Shown here one piece after another: positions 1 to 10,402 of a stretch of 64,000 nucleotides of DNA. Each line of letters begins with the position of its first letter. Position 1 is the first letter of the stretch. Position numbers and translations under genes: made by a program. Source of the stretch: Blastomussa wellsi (Eukaryota; Cnidaria; Anthozoa; Scleractinia; Plerogyridae); contig OX393570.1 of the NCBI GenBank assembly GCA_947652115.1, forward strand, positions 8,155,389 through 8,219,388. Direction: 5' to 3'. Below the pieces are notes generated by a model. That model was not told where the DNA came from. It saw only the letters and a list, made by a program, of their open reading frames with translations, and did not search any database.

Positions 1-883
1 AAGCTAATAGTCTGCCTTTGCAAGACAGAATTTGCGAAAAAGTTCTTTTGCATTGACTCGAAACTTTCAACTGTTGAACGTATTGACTGTCAAAAACTGC
101 TCAAAAGTTTGCTTATGTGTGCGTTATCATTTCGCTGACAAATAAATTCATCACGTGCCGCGAAGACACAAGAAGCTTTCAGTTTGAAGCCTGAGAACTG
201 AATTTAAAGACGTTTCCCTAACTTGGAGCAAGCAGACAGTGTATTCCCACGGGAGATAAAAACGCTTGATATTTGCATATTTCTAATCGGCAAAAATTTT
301 GTCAAGATTGTTGTGAACATCTGCGAACAACTTTTTGGGAGTTCTTATTTTTTTCCAAAATCATGCTTGAAAGTTGGGGGTGCGGCTTATACACGAGTCT
401 TTACGGTATTCATATATAATTATTCAGTTAGAATATTTATGTATTAAAATGATTAGAAATGTAACTGTGATAACTTTGTGATATCATACATACATGCAAG
501 TGTACGCTGTCAAAATACTTGCAATTCGCTGGTAAAATGATGCAAATTGGAGTTTAATCTATCAGAATGTACAATGTAATAATAATCAGAAAGATGGTGG
601 CTACATGAAATTTAAAAATATAGCCAGCATTTCTCGCAGGTCTCACAAACATAATAATATTTAAAAATAATTGTGACATCAGCTGGCAATCAGATGACCA
701 TCTTAAATCTTTTCATGCGTAATTTTGCATAAGTCGCTCACATAAGAGTGGTTTGTCGGCTTGACCCTCGTGCAGACAACCCTGCTCATAATTGTTGGAA
801 AAATATGTTTTACAAACATTTTGCCCCTCCCCACCCCTATGCAATATTGACAATAAACCAGGAGAATAAACATTCATCTCTGC
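1..883. other. AT-rich intergenic DNA, no gene seen
   Basis: Only short reading frames without domain-like composition are present. No tRNA, splice-bounded exon or repeat family was recognised here. Confidence 0.5.
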
Positions 884-2115
884 TGTCACAGGAGTGCGTG
901 TTTAAAACATAAAATGGCGAAATGGCATAAAAAGTAAGAACTGAAGTGATAAGATTATGGTTTCAATTAGAATAAGGAAATTATTAGCATTAATCTTCAG
1001 ATACAGATTTCAGTGGAGCAATAATTTTCTTGATCATTTTTGTTTGTACCTTTTATGCCATTTCGCCATTTTCGTGTTTTCAGGACGTAACATGTCGATA
1101 ATTCCGATAGTTGATAAAATTCAATCGTCGTCGATCGTTGTCGATACTAATCAATCGACAAATACCGGAAATCGATAAAAGTCGATCACACAATTTCTTG
1201 TGATTATCGATTCTGTTCGATTATGATTGATTTTGATCGATTGTGATCGATTTGGATCGATTTCAATCAACAGGTATCGGAAATACAGAAAAACGATGTG
1301 TGGCGGGAAAAAAGTACAGATTAATAAAGCAGTATTGGCTATGCCAAGACTTCATTTTACCGCTTTTGTACTGTAATTGTAAGCTCGTATAAACCTGAAT
1401 AACCACAGAGAAACTACCCTTTTCGTCCAGCAAAAGTATTACTGAGCAATCGCAATTCGTCGCATTTACGTAAGTTGCGGACTGGTACAACAATCATAGG
1501 CGCAAGGAGAAGCAAGGGGCATACAAACCCAGCGAATTTAGCCAACCTAGGGGAGAGGGAGGAGAGTCGTAGCAGCTTGTGTTTGTCAAATGTTGAACTG
1601 AGTAAAAAACTGATGAAAGAAGATGCCAATTTATTTACTTTTTAATTACTTTGCTGGCCCTGATTTTTCCCACATCTTGTCTAAACTTTGGCCCGTTCTC
1701 TCTCATCTCTCCCACCTAGAGAGACCCTGGGACTAGGTTGGTCCGAGTTATGTTACAGATCGTGATTTCGCTCAGCTGAAACTGTTAATCGATCATTTTT
1801 CGAGGTACTCTACAATGAATAACAGACCACTTGGTTGTTCAGGTTTTTATTTAGCTTTATTGCAATACAGATTTACTTTAGAGCTGTTTACACTTTCATA
1901 AAAAAGTCAATCAAGCTATTATTGGTTTGGTTACTTGAATTTCGTAGCTGATTGAAACATTTGTCTGCATTTTTGTCGACAAAATCGATAATCAGTTAAA
2001 AATCTTGTGATTATCGACTTTTATCGAGTACTATCGACTTATCGACTACGTTTTCGATGATCGACTTTGATCGACATGTTACGTCCTGGTGTTTTAAACA
2101 CGCCCGTCACAGGAG
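884..2115. mobile_element. Palindromic MITE split by a later insertion
   Basis: The left arm (about 884-935) is the reverse complement of 1046-1080 continuing at 2096-2115. The core GGCGAAATGGCAT occurs inverted on the two sides. The right arm is interrupted exactly at 1080 by another element and resumes after it. No coding capacity is seen. The type is inferred from the structure alone. Confidence 0.6.
1081..2088. mobile_element. ATCGA-rich non-autonomous TIR element
   Basis: The element is 1,008 bp with terminal inverted repeats. The left end is CAGGACGTAACATGTCGAT and the right end is its reverse complement. Inside each end lie degenerate arrays of ATCGA/TCGAT. It is flanked by a 7-bp direct repeat GTGTTTT (1074-1080 and 2089-2095), and removing it restores the MITE arm around it. 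There is no transposase. A CAG...CTG end could suggest a hAT-like origin, but hAT duplications are usually 8 bp, so the class stays open. Confidence 0.65.
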
Positions 2116-2589
2116 TGCGCATTTCGATTTTCCAACATTCAAAGGGGCAACGACGACATATTGAGACGTGTTTAACATTTTTAACATTTTAACGTTTTTA
2201 CGTGTTTTCCAACAAGATATGTCCAAGGTTGCAGATTGCTCGATCAGGTGATCTAGTTTTGCAGAATACCACGCTTTCTTAATCTTCTGCTCATATTTGA
2301 ATAACAAGATTGTGGTCTGTCGCCTTTGAATACATTCTTACATCTGGAGTATTCTGCAGTTTCCCTCCTCTATTAATAAAAAAACACATCTTTACATGTT
2401 AAAAAGGTTCACTTACCTTCAAAAGACTAGAAACTTTCAGACCAACACTAAACTCAATTCAAGAGAACTTTATACAAGAACAATTTACAAGAACCAAACC
2501 AGCTATGTTCTGAGCCCACGGTTCAATTTCGTCACCAGGGCCTGACTCGCCCTAGTCAGATAGAAGATTAGATAGCAGACGACTAGGGA

Positions 2590-2733
2590 CGAGTCAGCAC
2601 CAGGGCTACGTCCTTTGATACAGTCACCTTTTCGTTTTTCTTAGCCGGCGGGGCCTTGGCACGAAAAACGAAGGGCCTACGGTTTAAGCCGGCTAAGGGA
2701 AACGAAAAGGGCTAGGGGAACGAGAATGTAATA
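2590..2733. repeat. Foldback repeat related to the copy at 56.0-56.3 kb
   Basis: An imperfect inverted repeat is built from CTTTTCGTTT...TTAGCCGGC and its complement, with a spacer that includes ACGAAAAACGAAGGGC. The same words form the longer inverted repeat at 56,008-56,322, so both belong to one dispersed family. 2116-2589 shows nothing recognisable. Confidence 0.5.
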
Positions 2734-2836
2734 CAGTCACCTCGCTCGCAGCAAGATTTTACAAATTAATATAATGTGATTTTTAGCTTTTTAATGCCTA
2801 TTTTTCTTTTCATTTTATGATTGCATCACCAGAATC

Positions 2837-2950
2837 AATCAATCAATCAATCAATCAATCAAGTTTATTTCCATTATTGACCATTATTGGTCACTACATG
2901 TTTCATAAAATAGGAAAACAGATAAAATAATGGAGGAGGACTAAAGAAAC
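2837..2950. repeat. (AATC)n microsatellite and possible retroelement 3' end
   Basis: About seven AATC units are followed by about 90 bp resembling the low-complexity 3' end of a LINE/SINE. No coding part is attached. A similar AATC/AGTC run lies at about 3978-4013. Confidence 0.4.
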
Positions 2951-3065
2951 CCTTACAGGCTTTTACTAGATAGTCCCCCTTTAATTAAGACCTTAATTAC
3001 AAATTTATATCGAATTAATTTGGTATCAGGATTTACCAAGCGAGAAGTGTATTCATTACACCATT

Positions 3066-3743
3066 CGGCAAGATTTCCGCACAGCCCCATGCATTTATTA
3101 TGCATGCAGTTCTTTGTTTTTTGAAAACAATAGCCGGAACAATAGAGACCATTTGGGATTTACGCTCTTTGTTTGAGTCATCTCTTTGCTCGACTAAACT
3201 TTTCATTTTTTTTTTTTCATTTTTTTTCATTTTTCATCATTTTTTTTTTTTGGACTTTTAAACTTAGAAAATTTTAAACTTAGAAAAATTTAACAATATT
3301 TGTCTGGAATCGCGTGAAAAATAGGTTAAACAAATTTAGACCTAGCGTCTAAAATGCGAAAAGCAAAAGAAAATATTAAATTTTTGGGCGATTTCGCGAT
3401 GTTTTAAAATTAAATACGGCAAGATTTCCGCACAGCCCCATACATTTATTATGCATGCAGTTCTTTGTTTATTGAAAACAATAGCCGGAACAATAGAGAC
3501 CCTTTGGGACTTACGCCCTTTGTTTGAGTCATTTCTTTGTTCGACTAACTTCTCATTTTTTTTCTAAGTCCAAAATAGTTTTAAACTTAGAAAAATTTAA
3601 CGAAATTTGTCTGGAATCGCGTGAAAAATAGGTTAAATAAATTTAGACTTAGAAAATTTTTAAAATTTAGCGTCTAAATTACGGAAAATCAAAAGGAAAT
3701 GTTAAATTTTTGGGCGATTTCACGATGTTTTAAAATTAAATAC
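3066..3743. repeat. Tandem duplication of about 350 bp, two diverged copies
   Basis: The word CGGCAAGATTTCCGCACAGC occurs near 3066 and again near 3417. The following roughly 330 bp match with small indels and T-run length differences. The unit is very AT-rich and has no reading frame of note. Confidence 0.7.
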
Positions 3744-4052
3744 GCGTGTACAAATGGTTTAAAAATAGTGATTTAGGCCTTGGGGTTAGCTTTCAAATAT
3801 TGTTTGGCTCATCAAGTATTTTATTTAATGATACAAAATAAAGAATAAATGTTTTGATTACCTTTCTCATTGTATTTTGTCGTTGTTTTCCGTTGTTTTG
3901 ATTACGTGAGTAGAGAAGACAGGTCTAATTCCTGTACGTATTTGTAGTCGGAGCTCTCAGCGAAATGAATCCATCCACCATCAATCAATCAATCAGTCAG
4001 TCAGTCAGTCAGCAGATCACAAACGATGCATACAGTAGTACTTTGAACTCTT

Positions 4053-4960
4053 ATGCGTCCACGCGGACTTCATAAAGATCGGCGATATGCTTGATTATGT
4101 TTCCAAAGGATCCTCTCCATAGTGCTTACGCCACAACCACTCCTTTAGGTAGCTTTCGAAGAGATCTTTGGATGTTCCTGTACGGGCATACTTCGTTTTA
4201 TTCCCCACCATGTATTTTCAATGCGCTGCGTGTGCGCACCTGTGTCTGGGTCTACGAAGTTTAGGCTATGGTTAACTATGAGGCGACTATAGCCCTCGTC
4301 ATTTAGGCAATCGTAAGCTTTCCACATGTCGCTCATCACGCGTATTCCAGGCAATATTTGAGCGCGAATGATGGGTAAGAGAGTATCTTTATCCCTGCGC
4401 TCTACCGGAACAAGAAAGCAGGCCTTGGGTTCGCGGCAAATACCACCAAAGACCTACCGTCCTTCGATGTAGCGACCGCGGTGATACTTCATTTTGCCAA
4501 ACTTGGACTCGTCGATCTCAACAGTTGTACCTGGTCCGCCTATTTGCCCCGCATGATGGTTTATGATTCTGTCGGCACAAACCTCTCGGCAATAGTTATA
4601 CCAATCTATCACCGTTTCTGTTGACGTTACTTCATCATCCAGTGAGGTTTCGTTTCGTACACTGCTTGAGTAGTCGAAAACCTGTGCGCCCAAGCGTAAG
4701 TTAGGGCTAATATTTTTTCAATGGACAGATTGCTTCCAGAAAACCATGAGTTCTGGCGCATTGATGCCATTCCATTGCAGTTTCTCTTCGAGCATCGCCA
4801 CTCATACCCATCTCCCATGAAGCTCGTCGCGTCCACGAAAGAGTATTACTACAGCCTTCTCGTGGGCACTTTACTGACGACGCGAACAGGTTGTGTTGTT
4901 TGCACCACTGTATGCACCGGTCGTGATCTGAGATTATCGAGAACAGCTTAAACAGATTTA
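4053..4960 (-). pseudogene. Merlin/IS1016-type (ISXO2-like DDE) transposase remnant
   Basis: Read on the minus strand, three frames join into one transposase-like protein. An N-terminal zinc-ribbon-like part comes first. Next is a segment with VEIDESKFGKMKYHRGRY, which carries the first catalytic Asp. Then comes VMSDMWKAY (second Asp), and finally HTQRIENTWW, the region of the third acidic residue, ending near 4053. That order fits the ISXO2-like/Merlin DDE domain. Frameshifts are needed near 4830, 4690 and 4145, and a TAG stop interrupts the frame at about 4455, so the gene is dead. Terminal repeats were not resolved. Its N-terminal side abuts a broken zinc-finger array. Confidence 0.75.
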
Positions 4961-4984
4961 GGGATGACAACGACATAACAGGAC

Positions 4985-5530
4985 ACAGGAAACATGAAAG
5001 GTTTTGCACTTATGTGGTTTCTCTCCAGTGTGTACTCTCTCATGAATACGCAAATTTCCTACTCGGCTAAAACCTTTGTCACAGGTTTTACATTGATATG
5101 GTTTCTCTCCAGTGTGTGCTCTTTGGTGTTGAGGCAAACTTCCTGCATGTCTAAAATACTTGTCACAGGTTTTAGATTGATATCGTTTCTCTCCAGAATG
5201 TCCTCTTTCATGCATACTTTTAGCCCCTGCTTCACTAAAACACTTGCCACAAGTTTTGCATCGATAGGATTCTTTCCAGTGTGTACTCTTTCGTGTTCAT
5301 GCAAATTTGCACTGCTGTTGCTTTTCGTCAGTCTGTGATCTTTCATGTGCATGCAAATGTCTTGCTTGGTTAAAACACTTTTCACAGGTTTTGCATTGAT
5401 ATGGTTTCTCACCAGTGTGTAATCTCTCATGCATACGCAAATTTCCAGCTCGGCTAGAACATTTGTTACTGGTCACACACAGGTCTTGAATAACTCTTTC
5501 ATGCCTTTGTAAATGTCCTGTATGACAAAA
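4985..5530 (-). pseudogene. Degenerate C2H2 zinc-finger array
   Basis: The minus strand carries about six 84-nt repeats with the classic linker [12 protein letters not shown] and His-pair helices such as [14 protein letters not shown]. Several fingers have lost a Cys or shifted frame, and the array ends abruptly before the Merlin remnant. C2H2 arrays bind DNA or RNA, but this copy cannot encode an intact protein. It may be a decayed host gene or a fragment captured next to the transposon. Confidence 0.7.
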
Positions 5531-6496
5531 TTGTCAGAGGTTTTGTAATGATAAAATTTCTATTCATTGTGGTATATTTTTTGCCTCAACATTTCTATCT
5601 CTCTTAGGCCTCGATCACAAGTGACGAGCAAAAATCAATTCCGAGATTTAATGATTATGTTAAGATTTCTCTTGTAATCACGTTTGCCGGAAAAGGCCCG
5701 CCTCACTAGGTCTGCACTTTCTTGCAAATAACTTCTTCACTAAAACTTAGTTACAATTACTCTACAGTTGCATGTAAAATAATGCTCTCAAATAAGTTCC
5801 ATCAATCCGGTTAGTTTAGTGAAGCTTATTTTGGTGAGAATGTATTTCTTTAACGCTGGACCACACTAGTCGACTAAGACACGGTGCAGTGATGGGTTTC
5901 AGAGACAAGTTGTTGTACTGCTTCCAAAACAAGTCACACGCTGGTTTGAAATTTGTGCGACTGATTGAAGCGACAAAATTCTGTCACACAAGCCGAATTT
6001 GATGCAGCGACCTGTCCCCACAACGTGACGTCGCCAAGGGTGTCTTGGTCTTTACGTTCTTTGTAACTGTAAGCACGTGTTATTGTTCTCAGCACTATTT
6101 CCCAGGCTGTGATAATTATTACATTCACAGCTTTGAATAGCACACGTTCTTGTAAACTCTGTCCAAAGGTTTCCCAAACAATATGAACTTCAGGAGTTTG
6201 ATTCATACAAAATATATAATTATGTAGTCTTTTACACCATGACAGAAGCGAATATTAAAACCCCATTTTAGAGAGAAGATGGCACGTTTCAAAGTTAAAG
6301 GCCCATTACAATCACCGATATTACCGATATTCCTTGCGATCCTTTGTTTTTGTTTTGAAGTCGCGCTATTGTTAAATGGTGGACTCTGATTGGTCAATTG
6401 CTTCTTTTGGTCTTTCCCCAAACTCGGGAATTCATAAAGCGGTGAGCGGTGTTCACAGTACGTGGTTTGGTTTTTTGTTGTTAATTAAGCCATTTC
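5531..6496. other. Intergenic, no supported gene
   Basis: Only short frames occur and no conserved motif is recognised. Confidence 0.4.
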
Positions 6497-6843
6497 ATGA
6501 TGGAAAGTGACGAATCAATCAGTACTGCTGATATGCCAGCGATAGTTAATGCATACAGATCAGCAGTCGTTTCGAGTGTTCTCAAGACGAAGAGAAAGAG
6601 GTAGGTGGCAAGTTGGTAAATCAGACCACATGCAAACATCAATTCATGTTGTATTAAAGTGTGGTATTTCACAGTTATTTGTTTACGTAAAGATCAAAAT
6701 TTACTGACTTGTTTCAAGTGACCTGTGATTGTAAAGGAAATTTCTCCCGAAAGAAGGGCAAGGGTTTCTGTCCTTGTAAAGTGACTATCAAGAATTGCTC
6801 AACACATTGCCAATGTAGTCATTTGAAGTGCATCGTACGTTGA
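6497..6843 (+). CDS. Possible two-exon Cys-rich small protein
   Basis: This is a tentative model. Exon 1 (6497-6600) starts with two Met codons and ends AAAGAG|GTAGGT. Exon 2 (6693-6843) follows a weak acceptor (TAAAG) and keeps the frame. The joined product is 84 residues. Its C-terminal half is Cys-rich, in the order CxC, then CPC, a single Cys, CQC and a last Cys, within basic Lys/Arg spacing, which suggests a small metal-binding module. The N-terminal half is acidic and Ser-rich. No known family is assigned. Cys-rich stretches like this also occur in cnidarian transposable-element proteins, so it may be a TE fragment. Confidence 0.3.
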
Positions 6844-7584
6844 GATCGTTTCCAGCTTTGGATGAATTTATTAATTATCCATGAGAGATTCAAAGCTTTC
6901 TCTATGCACTCTCACCAGGCTACCGGGAATACACAAGAAACTGAAAGTGGACCAGGCGACGGAGAAGTACATCTCGCCAACAAAGTGCAATCGTTAGCCA
7001 CCCAAATTCAGAATATTCTCACCTTGAAATGCTCTCCCTGTTTTCGATGCACGAGCGATGCAGCAGCAGTTTCCCTAAACACACAATCTGTATTGTTGGC
7101 GAAACACATGGCTGCTTTCCTTGCCCTCCATTACACTGACGCTCGAGGTCGTACAAGCCTCACCAAACCGGGTAGCCTCGGCCTTTCTTTGATTTATTCC
7201 TCGGCATCACCTTTTAAAATGCCATATCTTCGCAACATAACATACGAGAATAAAAAATATACCCTGATGGAGATGCTACGATAGTTTTTTTGTGCAAATA
7301 AGATCTTTGATAGAGCTTGGAGGGAGCTAAATGCAACGATGAAAACAGTTGTAAACAAGGCTTCGACTGCATCGACAAATACCCGCCATTTTGATTTTCA
7401 TATGTACAAATTGATCCCGGCAAGCAAAGGATCTTGGATGAAAATGGGTCTTTAGGATTTAAGACGGAATCCATCAGGAAGTTGAGTAAAAAAGTTGGAC
7501 AAAAATCGATTACCAGAATAATTTAAATCATATTGCGTTTTTTTGTACCCTTAATAAAAGGTAAAGATGTAAGTCATTATCGAA
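6844..7584. other. Intergenic, one unconvincing 140-codon frame
   Basis: An open frame at 6862-7284 (+) has no recognisable domain and a random-looking composition, so it is not called a gene. Nothing else is seen. Confidence 0.4.
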
Positions 7585-8530
7585 GTCACTAAAACCCGGA
7601 ACGACCCACAATGACCCACAACGATCCACAACGACCCACAACGATCCACAACGATCCACAACGACCCACAACGACCCACAACGACCCACAACGATCCACA
7701 ACGATCATCAAAAATTGAAAAGCATACTGAATAGCAAACATAACGACTCACAACTACCCAGAATACCTTTGATAGTCCGGTAACACATTCAGCTTTTCAC
7801 GAGAAAGAATCTCCATTCAGAGACACATTTGTAAGTACGATCGATGTCTCTTCGGTCGGCCATGGAATAAATATTTGTATAAGTCCCATGAAAAGTTTCA
7901 TCAGCTTTGTTCTCCGTAAACATCCATCTGCATTCGTGCCATTTAATTAGTGATTATAGTAATTATTGTAGTTCTAGCTCTAGCCACTCACCATTTTCTG
8001 TGTCAGATAAGACGTCAGATGAGTCAGACACGACAACCGGGTCTTCCCGCGTGGCCGCCATCATCGACTATATGCATGGACGCGTGTGGATCTGTAATGC
8101 ATCATGCCGTCACCTGGAGTCATGCCGAGTGACGCGACTTTTCCCCTTTCATTCATGACAGATGACCTTGTTTGTCACTCGATAAGAAAACTTATGGGGG
8201 GGGGGGGGAGGCGGGCGAAGTACAAAAAAAAAATCGCGCAAGGGGAAATTAAATGAAAAAAAATTCTGGCACGCCAATTAACCCTAAAAAATATTCATGC
8301 TATGGCCTATAAAAAAATTCATACAAGGAATTTGATCTCAAAAAAAAATTCCTGCGGCTCGAAAATTCCCCTCCCCCCGCTCCCCCATAACCTCGTTCCC
8401 TAATGTGGGATCGTTGTGGATCGTTGTGGATCGTTGTGGATCGTTGTGGGTCGTTGTGGATCGTTGTGGATCGTTGTGGGTCGTTGTGGATCGTTGTGGG
8501 TCATTGTGGGTCGTTCCGGGTTTTAGTAAC
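7585..8530. mobile_element. Foldback element with 10-bp minisatellite arms
   Basis: The left arm (7585-7706) begins ACTAAAACCCGGAACGACCC and then repeats a 10-bp unit ACGAYCCACA about ten times. The right arm (8402-8530) is the same array inverted and ends GGGTTTTAGT. The interior of about 700 bp holds a G-run (8196-8208) and A-rich DNA, with no transposase. Symmetric arms and matching outer borders argue for a mobile foldback unit rather than two unrelated minisatellites. A target duplication was not found. Confidence 0.6.
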
Positions 8531-8572
8531 TACCAAGTAATTATCCGCGATAACACCGACAACAATTTCTAA

Positions 8573-8833
8573 TCAGAGCCCGAGAAAATGAATTTTAAAG
8601 ATCACAAACTGTAGGCAAAATCTAACGTGTAGCCATTTTGTAAAATCGTCTTTAAGCGATTCAGTGGAATTATAGTGGAACTTCGAAATTTGTTTTCGAT
8701 GTTTGGTGTTGTTAGAAAAGATTTCTTTTGATAAGATATTTGAAGCAGTAACTAAAAAGTTTGCAATAAGGTGTAAATAATTTTGGTACAACAATGTCTT
8801 ATCAGAGACTGAGAAAATGAATTTTAAAGCTCG
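8573..8833. repeat. 229-bp tandem repeat, unit 1 and start of unit 2
   Basis: The word GAGAAAATGAATTTTAAAG occurs near 8581 and again near 8810, giving a 229-bp period. Unit 2 is cut after GCTCG at 8833 by the Polinton and continues at 24,651. The continuation matches the rest of unit 1, including TTTAAGCGATTCAGTGGAA and the following roughly 140 bp. Confidence 0.8.
8829..8833. repeat. Polinton target site duplication, left (GCTCG)
   Basis: GCTCG directly precedes the terminal ACACACATAG and is repeated at 24,651-24,655 directly after CTATGTGTGT. The copy is exact over 5 bp. Polintons usually duplicate 6 bp. Confidence 0.8.
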
Positions 8834-9005
8834 ACACACATAGAAAAGCCTGGTTCTAGCGCAACCAATAGCAGTAAGAGTTAAAAATTAAAATTAATCC
8901 TCCCAAGGGTAAAAGTTTTCAACTTTCACCCGTTGGAGGATTAATTTTAATTTTTAACTCTTACTGCTATTGGTTGCGACTAGAACCAGGCTTTTCTATG
9001 TGTGT
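8834..9005. repeat. Terminal palindrome, left end
   Basis: The outer arm from ACACACATAGAAAAGCC to ...TTAATCCTCC is repeated inverted up to GGCTTTTCTATGTGTGT. Each arm is about 71 nt, with a semi-palindromic centre around GTAAAAGTTTTC. The arms differ by a single T (CTAGCGC outside, CTAGTCGC inside). In single-stranded form it could fold into a long hairpin. Confidence 0.9.
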
Positions 9006-9180
9006 GCCTCTGAGAGTGAAAACAATTTCTCAAATAAAACAAAACAGAAAAACCAACCTGAAATAGACAGCACTCACCAAACAAAAACAAAAAAATTATT
9101 TCGGAAAAGAAACAACCCAGGGAGAGGGGGAAACAAACAAGAGGATAACAGCTTGAAAAATAATTTTGTGCCAGAATTAT
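8834..9180. repeat. Polinton left terminal inverted repeat
   Basis: From ACACACATAG inward this matches the reverse complement of 24,300-24,650. There are only scattered differences, mainly in the innermost 40 bp and at a 4-bp indel near the GGGGGAAAC word. The outer 172 bp form a palindrome. Frames inside the TIR are not called as genes. Confidence 0.9.
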
Positions 9181-9201
9181 CCACGTATATTAGGAAACAA
9201 A

Positions 9202-9507
9202 ATGGTCGAAGCTGACTATTCAAACGATGTGCACGACGGCTCGACAGAGGCAATTCAAAACCTCCCACCCGAAATTCGTGAGATGATATTGAAAGAATAT
9301 ATATCCAACAAGATCCAAGAGAAATGGGATCTGGGTTTTTTTGAAGTTCATTGTGAAATTAAAATGCACCCATTTTGTGAAAAAAATCAACGCATCACAA
9401 AAGTTACGTCTTGCGGGAAAGTTTGTAGTTTCAGGAAAATTGATTTGTGCAACCTGTGTTTAAAAAACGGAAAGAGGCATATTATCGGCCGCCCTGTCTT
9501 TCACTGA
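9202..9507 (+). CDS. Small F-box-like, Cys-rich protein
   Basis: This is a 101-residue protein. I start it at the ATG at 9202 because the upstream codons lie in the terminal repeat. Residues about 18-33 (LPPEIREMILKEYI) fit the start of an F-box (LPxEIxxxIL), the motif that recruits Skp1/cullin ubiquitin ligases. The C-terminal half has several Cys residues, including a CNLC pair and SCGKVC, which could bind zinc. It is the first gene inside the left TIR. Both readings come from short motifs; no homologous Polinton protein is recalled with certainty. Confidence 0.6.
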   Translation: MVEADYSNDVHDGSTEAIQNLPPEIREMILKEYISNKIQEKWDLGFFEVHCEIKMHPFCEKNQRITKVTSCGKVCSFRKIDLCNLCLKNGKRHIIGRPVFH

Positions 9508-9645
9508 AATTTCACAATGTTTTTTTTCGTCCGCTTCACGCATCGCCTCAACAACTTGTTGAGTTATCTGTCTGGCATCATTCAGCCAAACTGGAGAAGA
9601 AAGTTCCGCAAAAATAACGAAAAGCATTTGAAATATCGTGATCAT
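9460..9645 (-). CDS. Possible short protein with hydrophobic N-terminus
   Basis: This 61-codon frame overlaps the 3' end of the F-box-like gene by 48 nt in the convergent direction. A hydrophobic start (FQMLFVIFAEL) is followed by a charged, helix-prone part. An AT-rich TATAATTA-like stretch lies just upstream on its strand. It could equally be a chance frame. Confidence 0.22.
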   Translation of the reverse strand: MITIFQMLFVIFAELSSPVWLNDARQITQQVVEAMREADEKKHCEISVKDRAADNMPLSVF

Positions 9646-9709
9646 TTTGAGTTATGCAGTCAACCTTTAATTATACTTAAAGATATTTTTTTTGTTTTTC
9701 CCTCAAACT

Positions 9710-10351
9710 TCAGTTCAAATTTGCATTGCTTGGCGCCGCGAGTTTTCTCATAAGCTGTTCTTGAAGCTCTTTTTTTATCTTTTCAACATCAGGCAGTTTA
9801 CTTAAAGATGGTTTTTTTGTGAGCTTTGCTCGTACCTTTTCTTTTAACTCATTGTACTGTTCCAATTCAGAAAGAATAATCCGAAACTCAGAATCACTAA
9901 TTCGATTATCAATTAAAGCCTTGGAAACCAGCTTGTCAACACTCGCACGTTTTGCAAGGCCAAGAGTAACAATCTCCTGGTGTTTTGACATTTTTTTGTC
10001 AAGTTTTTTACCGGCAAGAATCAAACCGGAGGAAGCAACAGAGAATAAACCACCAACAACACCAAGAGGGATGGCCACGGGTATTCCGACCCCTGTTAGA
10101 GCAGACGCAAGTCCAGCACTAGAAAAAACAGCGCTGAGTCCGCCAAGACCGCCGGAAATCCAGTTGACGGCTGTTTTTGCGCGTTTAAATTTTTTTCGAA
10201 CAAGTCCATATTTGTCAACCTCTTCAGCCAACCTTTTTTTGATTTCGTTTATCTCTCCAAGGCGAAAGGCCTCAGGCGTTTGTAAAACAGGATATAATCC
10301 GCTTTGTGGTGTCTCCGGAGGAGCACTGGGCAATACGTTTGATGAAGACAT
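9710..10351 (-). CDS. Polinton-associated protein with glycine-rich hydrophobic hairpin
   Basis: This is a 213-residue protein. The N-terminus is Pro-rich, followed by a charged helix. A strongly hydrophobic Gly/Ala-rich stretch (about residues 66-113) could form two membrane helices. A conserved-looking helical C-terminal half contains LVSKALIDNRISDSEF and a Lys-rich tail. Proteins of this layout recur in cnidarian Polintons as uncharacterised entries; this is recalled, not searched. The ATG follows a TATAGACA motif. It points away from the next minus-strand gene by about 50 bp, so the two may be co-expressed. The function is unknown, possibly membrane-active virion or exit functions. Confidence 0.8.
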   Translation of the reverse strand: MSSSNVLPSAPPETPQSGLYPVLQTPEAFRLGEINEIKKRLAEEVDKYGLVRKKFKRAKTAVNWISGGLGGLSAVFSSAGLASALTGVGIPVAIPLGVVGGLFSVASSGLILAGKKLDKKMSKHQEIVTLGLAKRASVDKLVSKALIDNRISDSEFRIILSELEQYNELKEKVRAKLTKKPSLSKLPDVEKIKKELQEQLMRKLAAPSNANLN

Positions 10352-10402
10352 TGTCTATAAAATACAGCTTTTTTTTTTAATTGTCTGAAATTCAAGAGGT
10401 AA

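Noticed and set aside
6862..7284. 140-codon plus-strand frame
   Set aside because: No domain, no convincing splice or promoter context, ordinary chance length for this composition.
7595..8520. CRISPR-like look of the 10-bp repeats
   Set aside because: Repeats are contiguous without spacers, and the genome is eukaryotic. They are minisatellite arms.
8970..9215. 81-codon frame in the left TIR and its mirror at 24,332-24,514
   Set aside because: It only follows from the terminal repeat sequence, has a low-complexity Lys/Gln composition and crosses the palindrome; not a gene.
9819..10388. 189-codon plus-strand frame over the 213-residue gene
   Set aside because: Shadow of the minus-strand gene, which has the coherent domain layout and promoter motif.
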